This document shows positions 50,358 to 60,115 of a DNA stretch of 64,000 bases, in pieces. The stretch's first letter is position 1; the number at the start of each line of letters is the position of its first letter. Source of the DNA: an uncultured Lachnospiraceae bacterium (GTDB lineage: Bacteria > Bacillota > Clostridia > Lachnospirales > Lachnospiraceae); contig CACZBW010000004.1 in assembly GCA_902779575.1 (NCBI GenBank), positions 1-64,000 on the forward strand, read 5' to 3'. Under the pieces are notes generated by a model. That model was given only the letters and a program-made list of their open reading frames with translations. It did not search any database and had not been told where the DNA came from. The position numbers and the translations under genes are program-made.

Positions 50358-50801
50358 AAAAGTACTGGTGAATCAGCTTTTCCATAACCTGTATTCTGTA
50401 TTGTTACAGAATAAGATTTCCCTGAGACCGGGCCGTAAGGAGGCAGCGGTTTCAGGGTTTTATATTTCCGGCTGAAAAGTATGTGTGACAATTTCCTGCA
50501 GATAGGGTATAATATATTCCGTGTGCGGCGGCGAAGGCGCGGAGCATGGTCTGTGTTCTGCTTCGGCCGCTGCAGAGTGTCTGACCGGAAGGTCTGCGCT
50601 CGCTTCGGTCTGCGCGGAATTTGGGCCGCAGGCATGCAGCGCCGCGTCAGGAGCTTCGGGGCGTTCCGGAAGAATGGCTGCACAAAGGGGATGTATCTGC
50701 AGAAAGGCTGAGAGGAATGCCCGATCCGCCTGTCTGCGAAAGAAGAGAAGGCCCGGGGATGCCGCAGGGCAGTTCCGGAGCATAGGAGGGGCTGAATCAT
50801 T
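50358..50801 (+). other. Long leader region of the SH3 lipoprotein gene
   Basis: 444 nt without a gene. The first 120 nt are AT-rich; a promoter lies at 50485-50513; the last 290 nt are very GC-rich with several short hairpins, notably GCTCGCTTCGGTCTGCGC. Near 50705 AAAGGCTGAGAGGA looks like the start of a TPP riboswitch, but the rest of the motif is missing (see rejected list). Leader control of the lipoprotein gene is possible. Confidence 0.5.
50485..50513 (+). promoter_or_regulatory. Promoter for the SH3 lipoprotein gene
   Basis: GTGACA, 17 nt, TATAAT, followed by a leader of about 280 nt. Confidence 0.6.
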
Positions 50802-51677
50802 ATGAAGTATACTGCGCTACTGGTTACTCTGGCATTGACCGGTGTGTTTGCGTCGGGATGCCTGGCTGCAGAGACGGAAGCAGAGATGCAGACGGAAAAG
50901 GAAGCCGTTGTCAGGCAGCAGAAGAACGGATTTGACGAGGCACAGACGGAACTGGTCGAGATCGGCGGCTTTACGGTGAAGATTCCTTCTTACTGGCAGG
51001 CCGAGGAAGGCGAGATCAGCCTGGACGGCTCTGATCAGGAATACTACTGTGCATATGCGGAGCGTCAGGGAAAGGTTGCCCTGCTTCAGATGGAAGCAAA
51101 CGTGGATGATCAGGAGTCGGTCACATTTTCGCTTCTGGAGGACGAGGAGCAGGAGATCGCCCAGGCTTTCGGACAGTCTTTTGATACATATGACTGCAGT
51201 CAGTCCGAACTCTATGAGCTTAAGGGGAGCGAGACTCCCGTAAAAGGATATCTCTGGACCTTTACCTTCTCGGTTCAGGGCCAGCAGGGAGACGGACAGT
51301 TTCTGATGTTCCCCGCGGAGGACGAGAACCGCTGGATGCAGGTTCTCATGATGCAGACGGACAATACGGAGTTCGACTATACAGGAGATTTTCAGAAGAT
51401 TCTGGAGTCAATCCGGAATGAGAAGGACTCAGCCGTATATTACAGAACCACGACAACCATCAATATCCGCTCGGCCCCGGATGAGACCGATGATACGAAC
51501 AAGCTGGGCAAGGTCCCGGAGAATACGGTTGTGAAGGCGGATCTGACCGGTGAAGTGAATGAGCGCTGGGTAAAGGTAACCTACACTGCGGAAGATGGAA
51601 GCAGCATCGACGGCTGGGTCAGCAAAGATTATGTGGAACAGACCCGGGCGCCGGAGCCGGAAGCAGAGACGGAATAA
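50802..51677 (+). CDS. Lipoprotein with a C-terminal SH3 domain
   Basis: 291 residues. The signal peptide ends in VFASGC, a lipobox whose Cys (about residue 20) would be lipidated, anchoring the protein on the outer face of the membrane. Residues 40-205 form an unrecognised domain (FTVKIPSYWQAEEGEISLDG, VALLQMEANVDDQESV). The C-terminal SH3b domain is TTINIRSAPDETDDTNKLGKV... RWVKVTYTAEDG... GWVSKDYVE. Bacterial SH3 domains bind cell wall. AGGAGGGGC is at 50786. Strong terminator follows. Confidence 0.8.
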   Translation: MKYTALLVTLALTGVFASGCLAAETEAEMQTEKEAVVRQQKNGFDEAQTELVEIGGFTVKIPSYWQAEEGEISLDGSDQEYYCAYAERQGKVALLQMEANVDDQESVTFSLLEDEEQEIAQAFGQSFDTYDCSQSELYELKGSETPVKGYLWTFTFSVQGQQGDGQFLMFPAEDENRWMQVLMMQTDNTEFDYTGDFQKILESIRNEKDSAVYYRTTTTINIRSAPDETDDTNKLGKVPENTVVKADLTGEVNERWVKVTYTAEDGSSIDGWVSKDYVEQTRAPEPEAETE

Positions 51678-51697
51678 GAACAGATACGGAATTACAG

Positions 51698-51731
51698 AAA
51701 ACGGTCTTCAGCAGATGCTGAAGGCCGTTTT
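51698..51731 (+). terminator. Intrinsic terminator of the SH3 lipoprotein gene
   Basis: 15-nt arms AAAACGGTCTTCAGC/GCTGAAGGCCGTTTT pair with one G-U; the arm itself ends in a T run. Confidence 0.75.
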
Positions 51732-51811
51732 AAATTCGATATATCAGAAGGAAATGCGGGAATTACACGGCTTTCCCACCGGGGAACGGTCATTTTTCAG
51801 AGTGTTTTCCT

Positions 51812-53176
51812 TCATAAAGAGGATGTCACGTCGCAGTATACTTTCCGGAAGAAAAATATGGAGAGTACGGCGGAGATTACCTCCGAGATCGGAAAGGCCC
51901 ACCAGACCAGATTGACGTTCCCTGTCATCCGGGCGATCAGCCAGGCAGCCGGAATCAGGATGATAAGCTGCCGGCAGAGGGAAATGATCAGGGAATAATA
52001 GCTTCTGGAAAATGCCTGGAAGACAGAACCTAAAATAATTCCTACCGCGGCAAGGGGAAAATTGAGGGCGATTATCCGCATGGCGATGGAACCGATCCCC
52101 ATCATGTCCTCCGATGCATTGAACAGAAGGAGCAGCTGGCGCGGGAAAAGCTCAAATATAAGGGTTCCGCAGGTCATGACACAGATGGCCAGAAGCAGGC
52201 TGAAGCGAAGGGCTTCATCGATACGCTTTTTGCTTTTTGCCCCGTAATTATATGCCAGGACCGGAATCAGCCCGTTATTCAGGCCGAAGACCGGCATGAA
52301 GAAGAAGCTCTGCAGCCGGAAGTAGACGCCGAATACGGCGGTCGCGGTTTCAGAGAAGCTGATCAGGATCCGGTTCATAAGGTAATTCATCAAAGAACCG
52401 ATCGACATCATCAGGATGGACGGAACGCCGACAAAATAGATTCGCCCGACGATCTCACCGGAAGGGCGGAGGATACGCCTGAAGCTTAAGTGAATGTCGG
52501 GGTTCTGCCTGAGATTCAGGCAAAGTCCTGTCACGGCCGCGACGGTCTGTCCGAGCACAGTGGCAAGGGCAGCTCCCGAAACGCCCATGGCAGGCAGTCC
52601 GAAATACCCGAAAATCATGATGGGATCGAAGATGATATTGATGATGGCGCCGGTCATCTGGGAGATCATCGACTGGAAGGTGCGGCCGGTGGACTGCAGA
52701 AGCCTTTCAAAAGTCACCTGATAGAAAAGACCCAGCGACATGCAGCACACAATATGCAGATAAGAGCAGGCTGCGCCTGCAATTTCTGGATTCGAGGTCT
52801 GTGTCCGGATAAATGGTTCCGCGCCGAACGCGCCAAGAAGCAGGAAAAGCAGGAAGCTGAGAAAAGCCAGCAGCAGTCCTGTATTGGCGGCGCTGTCTGA
52901 TTTGTCAAAGTCTTTTTCGCCGAGCGACTTCGAGAGAAGGGCGTTGATGCCGACGCCGGTACCGGCTCCCACCGCAATCATCAGGTTCTGCATGGGAAAG
53001 GCAAGCGTGACCGCAGTCAGCGCGCTTTCACTGATCCTGGATACGAAAATGCTGTCCACAATGTTGTAAAGAGCCTGTACGAGCATGGAAAACATCATGG
53101 GAAGGGACATGGATATGATAAGCCTGCGGACAGGCATTACGCCCATCTTGTTTTCCTGCATGGTCTTTTTCGCCAT
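51812..53176 (-). CDS. MATE-family multidrug/toxin efflux transporter
   Basis: 454 residues from ATG 53176; a TTG at 53188 is a possible alternative. About twelve membrane helices. LIISMSLPMMFSMLVQALYNIVDSIFVSR opens the N-terminal half and the second half begins near VGRIYFVGVPSILMMSIGSLMN, the repeat expected of MATE proteins. It exports cationic drugs or metabolites with Na+ or H+. NorM/DinF-type, substrate unknown. Separate from the ior operon by a hairpin. Confidence 0.9.
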   Translation of the reverse strand: MAKKTMQENKMGVMPVRRLIISMSLPMMFSMLVQALYNIVDSIFVSRISESALTAVTLAFPMQNLMIAVGAGTGVGINALLSKSLGEKDFDKSDSAANTGLLLAFLSFLLFLLLGAFGAEPFIRTQTSNPEIAGAACSYLHIVCCMSLGLFYQVTFERLLQSTGRTFQSMISQMTGAIINIIFDPIMIFGYFGLPAMGVSGAALATVLGQTVAAVTGLCLNLRQNPDIHLSFRRILRPSGEIVGRIYFVGVPSILMMSIGSLMNYLMNRILISFSETATAVFGVYFRLQSFFFMPVFGLNNGLIPVLAYNYGAKSKKRIDEALRFSLLLAICVMTCGTLIFELFPRQLLLLFNASEDMMGIGSIAMRIIALNFPLAAVGIILGSVFQAFSRSYYSLIISLCRQLIILIPAAWLIARMTGNVNLVWWAFPISEVISAVLSIFFFRKVYCDVTSSL

Positions 53177-53282
53177 AGATGATTGCAACCCTTTCTGAAT
53201 GTGCCGGCGTTCCCGGTATCTTCCGCAGGTCTGCGGATCAAAAAGACACTTTCCGGATGAACCGGGAATTCTGCATGGTTAT

Positions 53283-53313
53283 GCCCCTGCCGCGGATTCT
53301 GCGCGGCAGGGGC
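53283..53313. terminator. Hairpin at the end of the ior operon
   Basis: Perfect 11-bp stem GCCCCTGCCGC/GCGGCAGGGGC with a 9-nt loop, 124 nt beyond the ACT gene's end. No T run. Confidence 0.45.
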
Positions 53314-53436
53314 AGTTCTATAAATCCGGCAGCGGCCTGCTGTTCCCTGCCGCTGCAGTTCCCGATGAACAGGCTTGTTCAGTCCGGGAATCAATATACA
53401 GTAAGGCTGATCAGCCCGGGAGAAAATCCGGATTTT

Positions 53437-53871
53437 TCACAGCCTGCAGATGTCTTCCTGATCCACCAGGCGCATTCCGGCAGACTTCGCGGCTGATGCG
53501 GCGGCTTTCGTATCGTCCGGACGGAATACCATATAGGCATGTTTCGCATCCGCTCCGCCCAGGAAGGCGTACATGTACTCAATGTTGACGCCGGCTTTTG
53601 TGAAGACCTTCAGGATCCTGTTCAGTCCGCCCGGCTCATCCGGAATCGCGATTACCACAACCGGGGTCAGAGTGTGCACATATCCTGCTTCTTTAAGAAC
53701 AGTCGTTGCTTCGTAGACATCGTCCACGATGATGCGCACGATACCGAAGTCTTTGGTCTCAGCCAGGGAAAGCGCACGCATATCAATCTTGTTTTCTCCG
53801 AGCACGGCAGTCATGCTTTCCAGCGCGCCGGCCCTGTTTTCCAGAAATACAGATATCTGTTTCACGCTCAT
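53437..53871 (-). CDS. Two-ACT-domain regulatory protein
   Basis: 144 residues. Two ACT domains: ISVFLENRAGALESMTAVLG and VVVIAIPDEPGGLNRILKVF, each followed by IDMRALSL- or VNIEYMYA-type strands. ACT domains bind amino acids. The gene directly follows paaK in the same operon, the arrangement found for aryl-CoA ligase operons, so it may sense an aromatic amino acid and modulate the ligase or its expression, which is inference. Confidence 0.85.
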   Translation of the reverse strand: MSVKQISVFLENRAGALESMTAVLGENKIDMRALSLAETKDFGIVRIIVDDVYEATTVLKEAGYVHTLTPVVVIAIPDEPGGLNRILKVFTKAGVNIEYMYAFLGGADAKHAYMVFRPDDTKAAASAAKSAGMRLVDQEDICRL

Positions 53872-53928
53872 ATCTCAGCTACCCTCCTTATTTGCAGTGG
53901 TTTTTCAGCTTCCTTTTTGCGAATCGCA

Positions 53929-55230
53929 TCAGATCTTTCTGCGGTCGATGACGCGTACGGCTTTGCCTTCGCTGCGCTCGATCGACTTCGGGCTGACCAG
54001 AGTGATATTTGCCTTGATTCCGAGCATGGACTTCATGCCTTCCGCGAGTTCCTTCTGGCGGCGGGAAACTTCGCCGAGCTGGTCCGTGAACATCTCCGGC
54101 GTCATCTCCACATGGATGTCCAGCGTATCCGTATTGTTGACGCGGTCCACGATGATCTGGTAGTTGGCCGGATATCCGTTGTTCAGGAGAACCGTCTCAA
54201 TCTGGGACGGGAAGACATTGACGCCGCGGATGATCAGCATGTCGTCGGAACGTCCTCTCGGCTTGCCCATCCTGACATGCGTCCTGCCGCAGGAGCATTT
54301 CTCGTAGGTAAGCGTGCAGATATCCCTCGTGCGGTAGCGGATCAGCGGATATGCCTCTTTATCCAGGGAAGTGAAGACCAGTTCGCCCTGGGAACCTTCC
54401 GGCAGAACTTCCCCGGTATCCGGATCGATGATTTCCGGGATGAAATGATCTTCATTGATATGCATGCCCTTCTGGGCGGAGCACTCAAATGCGACGCCGG
54501 GTCCGGACAGTTCCGTCAGCCCATAGATGTCATATGCTTTGATGCCGAGCGTGTTCTGGATATCCTGCCGCATTTCCTCGCTCCAGGCTTCTGCTCCGAA
54601 GATGCCGGCTTTGAGCGGGATCTGGTCGGGCGTAAGGCCCATCTCCTTCATGCTTTCGCCCAGATAGGCGGCGTAGGAAGGCGTACAGCAGAGGATCGTC
54701 GTGTTCAGGTCACGGATAAACATGATCTGACGCTGTGTATTCCCGGAAGAAGTCGGAATGGTGAGGCAGCCGACCTTGTGGCTTCCGCCGTTGAGGCCGG
54801 GACCTCCCGTAAACAGGCCGTAACCGTAGGAAACCTGGCAGACATCTTCATCGGTTCCTCCTGCCGCGGTGATAGCCCTGGCGCAGCAGTCTTCCCACAG
54901 ATCGATGTCATGCTGGGTGTAGAAAGCGACTACGCGGCGCCCTGTTGTTCCGGAAGTAGACTGAATGCGGACACATTTCTTCAGATCGCAGCCCAGCAGG
55001 CCGTATGGATAGGAATCTCTCAGGTCGGCCTTGCTCAGGAAGGGAAGCTTGTGCAGATCATCCACGGAACGGATATCGTCCGGGGTTACGCCTGCTGCTT
55101 TCATCTTCTCCCTGTAGTAAGGAACATCATTCCATACATGCTGTACCTGCCTGACAAGCTTTTCGCTCTGCCAGGCGCGGATCTGTTCTCTGTCGGCACA
55201 TTCGATGTCTTTCTGATAATAGCGCTCCAT
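53929..55230 (-). CDS. paaK: Phenylacetate-CoA ligase
   Basis: 433 residues. The AMP-binding SGTTGRRV, FGAEAWSEEM and YGLTELSGPG are adenylate-forming motifs; IRYRTRDI and LGRTHVRM-type strands and the C-terminal KAVRVIDRRK are also there. It activates phenylacetate or arylacetate to its CoA ester. In this operon it probably acts on or produces the aryl-CoA made by the ior enzyme. Followed by the ACT gene and preceded by iorB with 42 nt. Confidence 0.92.
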   Translation of the reverse strand: MERYYQKDIECADREQIRAWQSEKLVRQVQHVWNDVPYYREKMKAAGVTPDDIRSVDDLHKLPFLSKADLRDSYPYGLLGCDLKKCVRIQSTSGTTGRRVVAFYTQHDIDLWEDCCARAITAAGGTDEDVCQVSYGYGLFTGGPGLNGGSHKVGCLTIPTSSGNTQRQIMFIRDLNTTILCCTPSYAAYLGESMKEMGLTPDQIPLKAGIFGAEAWSEEMRQDIQNTLGIKAYDIYGLTELSGPGVAFECSAQKGMHINEDHFIPEIIDPDTGEVLPEGSQGELVFTSLDKEAYPLIRYRTRDICTLTYEKCSCGRTHVRMGKPRGRSDDMLIIRGVNVFPSQIETVLLNNGYPANYQIIVDRVNNTDTLDIHVEMTPEMFTDQLGEVSRRQKELAEGMKSMLGIKANITLVSPKSIERSEGKAVRVIDRRKI

Positions 55231-55272
55231 CCTTTTTGTGTTCCTTTCTGTAAAACATATACTCCGCCTGAC

Positions 55273-55845
55273 TTATGCATTGCGCCCCAGCGCAAAAGCC
55301 CTGCGGTTTATCTCGAGGAATCTGGGAGGAACAATCTTTTCGATTGCCGCAAGCCATTCTTCCTCGGGCATATCAAAGTAGTGGGACAGTCTTCCCATCA
55401 GGACGAGATTGACGGCCTTTGCCGTTCCGGCCTGGGAGGCCAGGGAAAGGCAGTCGAGGGCGTCGACCTTCGCGCCGGCAGCGCGCATCTTTTCGACCAG
55501 ATTCTCCGGATATTCCGCGGCGCCCATGATAACAGGCATCGGATCGATCTGCTGGGTGTTGGTCACGATCTGGCCGTCTTCTTTCAGCCAGGGAAGCCAT
55601 CTGGCAGCTTCCAGAAGTTCAAATGAAACAATATAATCAGAAGTTCCGCGGTCGATCACCGGGGAGGAGACATGGTCGCCGAAACGCACGTAAGTGACTA
55701 CCGAACCGCCTCTCTGCGACATGCCGTGTACTTCCGAGACCTTGACGTCATAACCCTGCTGGAGAAGCAGCTGGCCGAGCAGTTTGCTGGCGAGCAGGGA
55801 TCCCTGACCGCCGACACCGACGATCATTACATTTTTCGTTTCCAT
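55273..55845 (-). CDS. iorB: Indolepyruvate:ferredoxin oxidoreductase beta subunit
   Basis: 190 residues. GVGGQGSLLASKLLGQLLLQ and VSEVHGMSQRGGSVVTYVR are the gamma-type 2-oxoacid:ferredoxin oxidoreductase fold. Ends in NRRAFALGRN. With IorA it oxidises aryl pyruvates (indolepyruvate, phenylpyruvate) to aryl-CoA using ferredoxin. Two nt separate it from iorA. Confidence 0.93.
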   Translation of the reverse strand: METKNVMIVGVGGQGSLLASKLLGQLLLQQGYDVKVSEVHGMSQRGGSVVTYVRFGDHVSSPVIDRGTSDYIVSFELLEAARWLPWLKEDGQIVTNTQQIDPMPVIMGAAEYPENLVEKMRAAGAKVDALDCLSLASQAGTAKAVNLVLMGRLSHYFDMPEEEWLAAIEKIVPPRFLEINRRAFALGRNA

Positions 55846-55847
55846 GG

Positions 55848-57599
55848 TTAGTCCTCCTTTGCAGTGCTCTCATAGGCGCCGAAACGGCACAGCTGGCTGC
55901 AGACGCCGCATCCGACGCACTGGGTGGCGTCGACGACCGCTTTCTTATCCCGGAAGGAGATGGAAGGACACGCGATCTGCATGCAGGCGCGGCATCCGAC
56001 GCATTTATCCGGATTCACTTTCAGAGGAGCCTTGTGCTTCACATATTTCAGAAGCGCGCAGGGTCTTCTGGAGATGATCACGGAGGGAGCGTCGACGTTC
56101 AGCTCCTCGCGGATCACGCTGTCGCATTCGGACAGGTTGTAGGGATCCACTACGCGCACGCGTTCAAATCCCATGGCGCGGCAGAGTGCTTCCAGGTCGA
56201 TCTTTCCGGCCGGGTCCCCCTTGATGTTGTAGCCGGTCGTCGGATTCTGCTGATGTCCTGTCATGCCGGTGATGGAGTTATCCAGGATGATAACCGTTGA
56301 GTTAGACATATTGTAGGCGATATTGGCAAGGCCGGTCATTCCGGAATGCATGAATGTGGAATCGCCGATTACCGCGACGGTATGGCGCGCGGTTTCCGGA
56401 TCCTGCATTTTGATAAAGCCATGGATGGCGCTGACGGAAGCGCCCATGCACAGGGTCGTGTCCACGGAACTGAGCGGAGCGGCGGCCCCGAGCGTGTAAC
56501 AGCCGATATCGCCCAGGCAGGTGACCTTGTTCTTTTTCAGGGTATAGAAGAGCCCGCGGTGCGGACATCCGGAGCACATGGCCGGCGGACGCGGCGGGAT
56601 CGGGTCATCCAGGGCTTTTCCTTCATACAGTTTTTCGCCCAGGCATTCCGCGATCATATTCTGGGAGAATTCCCCGCACATGGGAAGAAGGTCCTTTCCG
56701 CTGACCTCAAGTCCCAGCTGGCGGCAGTAATTCTCGAAGACCGGATCCATCTCTTCCGCGACGACAAGCTTTTTCACTTTCGACGCGAAATCGCGGATCA
56801 GCTTTTCCGGAAGCGGATTGGACATACCGAGCTTCAGGATGGAGACACGGTCCCCGAACACTTCCTTTACATACTGATAGCTGGTCGAGGAAGTGATGAC
56901 GCCGATATCCGTTCCGCCCATCTCCACACGGTTGACCGGAGCGCTCTCAGCCCACTGAGCGAGTTTTTTCGTGCGCTCCTCGACGACGGGATGGCGTTTT
57001 TTGGCGTTGCCCGGCATCATGACATATTTGGCGATATTCTTTTCATAGGGGATCTGCTCCGGGACAGTGCGCTCGCCGGCTTCCACGATCGACTGGGAGT
57101 GGGATACTCTCGTGCACATACGGATGATCACTGGAGTGTCGAACTGTTCGGACAGTTCGAATGCGATCTTTACAAATGCAAGCGTCTCTGCAGAGTCAGA
57201 GGGCTCCAGCATGGGAACCTTGGAGGCGATGGCGTGGTGGCGGGAATCCTGCTCGTTCTGGGAGGAATGCATGCCGGGATCATCCGCGACCGCGATGACA
57301 AGACCGCCGTTCACTCCTGTGTAGGACATGGTATAGAGCGGGTCCGCGGCGACGTTGAGGCCGACGTGCTTCATGCCGCAGAAAGCGCGGCGTCCTGCCA
57401 GACTGGCTCCGAAGGCGGCTTCCAGGGCAACCTTCTCATTCGGGGCCCATTCGCAGTAGATTTCATCATATTTGACGGCTTCTTCCGTTATCTCCGTACT
57501 GGGAGTCCCGGGGTAGCTGGAGACGAAGCAGCAGCCGGCCTCATAGAGGCCCCGGGCGAAAGCCTTATTGCCAAGCATCAGTTCTTTCATGTAATTCAA
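55848..57599 (-). CDS. iorA: Indolepyruvate:ferredoxin oxidoreductase alpha subunit
   Basis: 583 residues. N-terminal SSYPGTPSTEI and KVALEAAFGASLAGRR match 2-oxoacid:ferredoxin oxidoreductases; the TPP region is AVIGDSTFMHSGMTGLAN and NSTVIILDNSITGMTGHQ. The C-terminus has a ferredoxin domain with two CxxCxxC clusters (CVGCRACMQIACP and CVGCGVCSQLC), so two [4Fe-4S] centres. First gene of iorA-iorB-paaK-ACT, which would turn aromatic amino acid transamination products into aryl-CoA. Confidence 0.95.
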   Translation of the reverse strand: MNYMKELMLGNKAFARGLYEAGCCFVSSYPGTPSTEITEEAVKYDEIYCEWAPNEKVALEAAFGASLAGRRAFCGMKHVGLNVAADPLYTMSYTGVNGGLVIAVADDPGMHSSQNEQDSRHHAIASKVPMLEPSDSAETLAFVKIAFELSEQFDTPVIIRMCTRVSHSQSIVEAGERTVPEQIPYEKNIAKYVMMPGNAKKRHPVVEERTKKLAQWAESAPVNRVEMGGTDIGVITSSTSYQYVKEVFGDRVSILKLGMSNPLPEKLIRDFASKVKKLVVAEEMDPVFENYCRQLGLEVSGKDLLPMCGEFSQNMIAECLGEKLYEGKALDDPIPPRPPAMCSGCPHRGLFYTLKKNKVTCLGDIGCYTLGAAAPLSSVDTTLCMGASVSAIHGFIKMQDPETARHTVAVIGDSTFMHSGMTGLANIAYNMSNSTVIILDNSITGMTGHQQNPTTGYNIKGDPAGKIDLEALCRAMGFERVRVVDPYNLSECDSVIREELNVDAPSVIISRRPCALLKYVKHKAPLKVNPDKCVGCRACMQIACPSISFRDKKAVVDATQCVGCGVCSQLCRFGAYESTAKED

Positions 57600-57688
57600 G
57601 GTCCTTTCTCTAAAATTTTCGGCAGCAGGGTCGCTTCACCAAAGAAATATCAGAGGCAGGCCTTTGCTGTTGAAATTTTCATCTGTCT

Positions 57689-57717
57689 ATAATATCATGA
57701 AGAATCAGATGGGGCAA
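57689..57717 (-). promoter_or_regulatory. Promoter for the ior operon
   Basis: Read on the minus strand: TTGCCC, 17 nt, TATTAT. About 90 nt before iorA. Confidence 0.6.
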
Positions 57718-57780
57718 CAAAGAATTCAGATTTATGGATGCGTCATGCAGATAAGCAGCGGCAGAAAAGGGGAGGAAGCG

Positions 57781-58704
57781 ATGGCGGCAGTATTATTGAG
57801 GGCATTTTCCTTTTTCCTGATCATCCTGGTCGGCATTCTGCTCAGAAAGAGCGGGTTTCTGCCGGAGCAGGCAGGGGATACGGCGAAAAAACTTGTGATC
57901 TATGTTACCCTCCCCTGCGCGATTATCCTGAATTTTTCCAGGACGCAGGAAGTGAGCCCGCTGATGCTGCTGATCACGCTGATGGGACTTCTGTCCAATA
58001 TTCTGATGCTGGCGGCAGGGGTGCTGCTGACGCGCCGCCGCGACCGGCGGGACCGGGTGCTCTATATGTTCTGCATGCCCGCCTTTAATATCGGCGCTTT
58101 CTGCCTGCCCTTTGTGCAGAGCTTTCTGCCCGCCGAGGGCACCGTCACGGCATGCATGTTTGATGTCGGAAACAGTCTGATGTGCACAGGCGGAACCTAT
58201 GCTTTCGTGGACAGCTTCTTCTCAGACAGAGGGAAGGGATTTGATATAAGGGGCTTTTTCCGCAGACTGCTTTCCAGCCCGCCCATCCTTGCCTATGTGG
58301 GGATGTTTCTGCTGATGATTCTGAAGCTGCGGCTGCCGGAAGCGGTTCTGACTCTGATTGAACCGGCGGCAGTGTCGAATACATTCCTGGCCATGCTGAT
58401 GATCGGCCTTCTCTTTCATCTGGAACTGAAAAAAGAATACCTGAAGGATATTCTGCGGATCGTGGCTTACAGGCAGATCTTCGGGGTTCTCCTTGCCTTT
58501 GTGAGCTATTTTGCGCTGCCTTTTGACCTGGTGATCCGGCAGACGCTGGTACTGATCGCCTTCGCTCCGATCAGTGCCGTCGGGCCTGCTTTTACGGGGA
58601 TGTGCGGAGGGGACGCCGGCAAGGCGAGCGCCGCGAACAGCATCACGATCCTTCTGAGCATTCTGGAGGTTACCGTCCTGCTTCTGCTGCTGGGTCTCGG
58701 ATAA
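57781..58704 (+). CDS. AEC-family transporter
   Basis: 307 residues from ATG 57781 (GGGGAGG, 6-nt spacing). About ten membrane helices in two halves of five (FLIILVGILLRKSGFL starts the first; KDILRIVAYRQIFGVLLAFVSYF begins the second). Typical AEC features are CMPAFNIGAFCLPF and LIAFAPISAVGPAFTGMCGG. Members export or import organic acids or auxin-like molecules. It is divergent from the ior operon, so it may move aryl acids made there, which is inference. Confidence 0.85.
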   Translation: MAAVLLRAFSFFLIILVGILLRKSGFLPEQAGDTAKKLVIYVTLPCAIILNFSRTQEVSPLMLLITLMGLLSNILMLAAGVLLTRRRDRRDRVLYMFCMPAFNIGAFCLPFVQSFLPAEGTVTACMFDVGNSLMCTGGTYAFVDSFFSDRGKGFDIRGFFRRLLSSPPILAYVGMFLLMILKLRLPEAVLTLIEPAAVSNTFLAMLMIGLLFHLELKKEYLKDILRIVAYRQIFGVLLAFVSYFALPFDLVIRQTLVLIAFAPISAVGPAFTGMCGGDAGKASAANSITILLSILEVTVLLLLLGLG

Positions 58705-58859
58705 GAGACTGTTTCGTTTTTCTGCTGAATGGGTTTCCGGAAAAAAAGGTTCTGAATCAGACGCTTTTTGTCTGCTTATTCGGGAAAAAAGATGAGGCGG
58801 GACTGATTTTCGGCGGAAATGCTGAAAGATAAAGGGCAGAATTCGTGAATTATACTAGT

Positions 58860-58884
58860 CAGACAAAAAAGTCTGTGTTATGAT
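58860..58884 (+). promoter_or_regulatory. Inverted repeat and -10 upstream of glgC
   Basis: CAGAC, AAAAAA, GTCTG forms an inverted repeat, with TATGAT 3 nt later. The -35 is unclear. It lies 90 nt before glgC. Confidence 0.3.
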
Positions 58885-58973
58885 GAACTTAATTGAACAA
58901 GGTCCGAAAGGACAGGTCAGTTATTTTGTAAATATACTGGAAACCAGTTCCAGGCAAGAGGAGGATAACTGTT

Positions 58974-60113
58974 ATGAAGCACAGCAACATGTTGGCCATG
59001 ATCCTGGCCGGAGGACGGGGAAGCCGTCTGCATGAGCTCACCAGCAAGGTGGCAAAGCCGGCTGTCTCTTATGGGGGAAAGTACAGAATTGTCGACTTTC
59101 CCCTGAGCAACTGCGCGAACAGCGGAATTGATGTTGTGGGAGTCCTGACTCAGTATGAGTCCGTTCTTCTTAACAGCTATGTCGCTGCCGGAAGCCGCTG
59201 GGGACTTGACACCAAGGACAGCGGTGTCTTCGTTCTGACTCCCCGTGAGAAGGCAGAGTCCGGTCTGGACGTGTACCGCGGCACCGCCGACGCGATCTCG
59301 CAGAACATCGATTTCATCGATCAGTACAATCCCGATTATCTGCTGGTTCTTTCAGGCGACCATATCTATAAGATGAATTACGCCAAGATGCTGGACGCCC
59401 ATCTCAAGGCAGGAGCGGACGCCACCATCGCGGTTCTTCCGGTTCCCATGAAGGAAGCCAGCCGTTTCGGCATCATGAATACAGATGCGGATGGAAACAT
59501 CGTGGAGTTTGAGGAGAAGCCGGCAAAACCGAAGAGCAATCTCGCATCGATGGGCATCTATATCTTCTCCTGGAAGAATCTCAGAAAGATGCTGGTCGCC
59601 GATATGAAGGATCCGAATTCCGACCACGACTTCGGAAAGAACATCATCCCGACCATGCTGAATGAGGGGAAGAAGCTGATCGCCTATAAGTTTGAAGGCT
59701 ACTGGAAGGATGTGGGAACCATCGATTCCCTCTGGGAAGCGAACATGGATCTTCTGAACAAGCAGAACGGCCTCGATCTGGACGACCGTTCCTGGAGGAT
59801 CTATACGGAAGACGTTTCCGCGCTGCCGGCTTATATCGGGCCGAATGCGGATGTGGACAGGATCTATATCACCCAGGGCTGCGAGCTTGAGGGCGAAGTA
59901 AAGAGTTCTGTTCTGTTCACGAATACAGTTGTCGCGGAAGGCGCGAGCGTGGTGGATTCCGTGCTCATGCCCGGCGTAAAGGTGGAAGAGGGAGCTGTTG
60001 TCACAAGAGCGCTTGTTGCCAGCGGCGTGAAGATCGGCAAGGGTGCCGTGGTCGGCAGCCCGGACAGTGAAAATATTCTTCTTGTTTCAAAGAATGTGAA
60101 GGGGGTGGAGTGA
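58974..60113 (+). CDS. glgC: Glucose-1-phosphate adenylyltransferase GlgC
   Basis: 379 residues. ADP-glucose is made from ATP and glucose-1-phosphate for glycogen. [13 protein letters not shown] is the nucleotide loop and [20 protein letters not shown] the substrate loop. [10 protein letters not shown] and VEFEEKP-type strands follow, and left-handed beta-helix repeats make the C-terminus. In Firmicutes the catalytic GlgC pairs with GlgD. AGGAGG precedes its start. The gene adjoins glgD with 2 nt. Confidence 0.97.
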   Translation: MKHSNMLAMILAGGRGSRLHELTSKVAKPAVSYGGKYRIVDFPLSNCANSGIDVVGVLTQYESVLLNSYVAAGSRWGLDTKDSGVFVLTPREKAESGLDVYRGTADAISQNIDFIDQYNPDYLLVLSGDHIYKMNYAKMLDAHLKAGADATIAVLPVPMKEASRFGIMNTDADGNIVEFEEKPAKPKSNLASMGIYIFSWKNLRKMLVADMKDPNSDHDFGKNIIPTMLNEGKKLIAYKFEGYWKDVGTIDSLWEANMDLLNKQNGLDLDDRSWRIYTEDVSALPAYIGPNADVDRIYITQGCELEGEVKSSVLFTNTVVAEGASVVDSVLMPGVKVEEGAVVTRALVASGVKIGKGAVVGSPDSENILLVSKNVKGVE

Positions 60114-60115
60114 TC

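Noticed and set aside
50690..50760. TPP riboswitch-like segment AAAGGCTGAGAGGA with GGGG upstream
   Set aside because: The other conserved parts of the THI box (ACCUGAUC, GCGUAGGGA region) are missing, and the gene downstream is a lipoprotein unrelated to thiamine.
53539..55626. 695-codon plus-strand frame opposite paaK and iorB
   Set aside because: A shadow of GC-biased minus-strand genes, without ribosome site or protein-like motifs.
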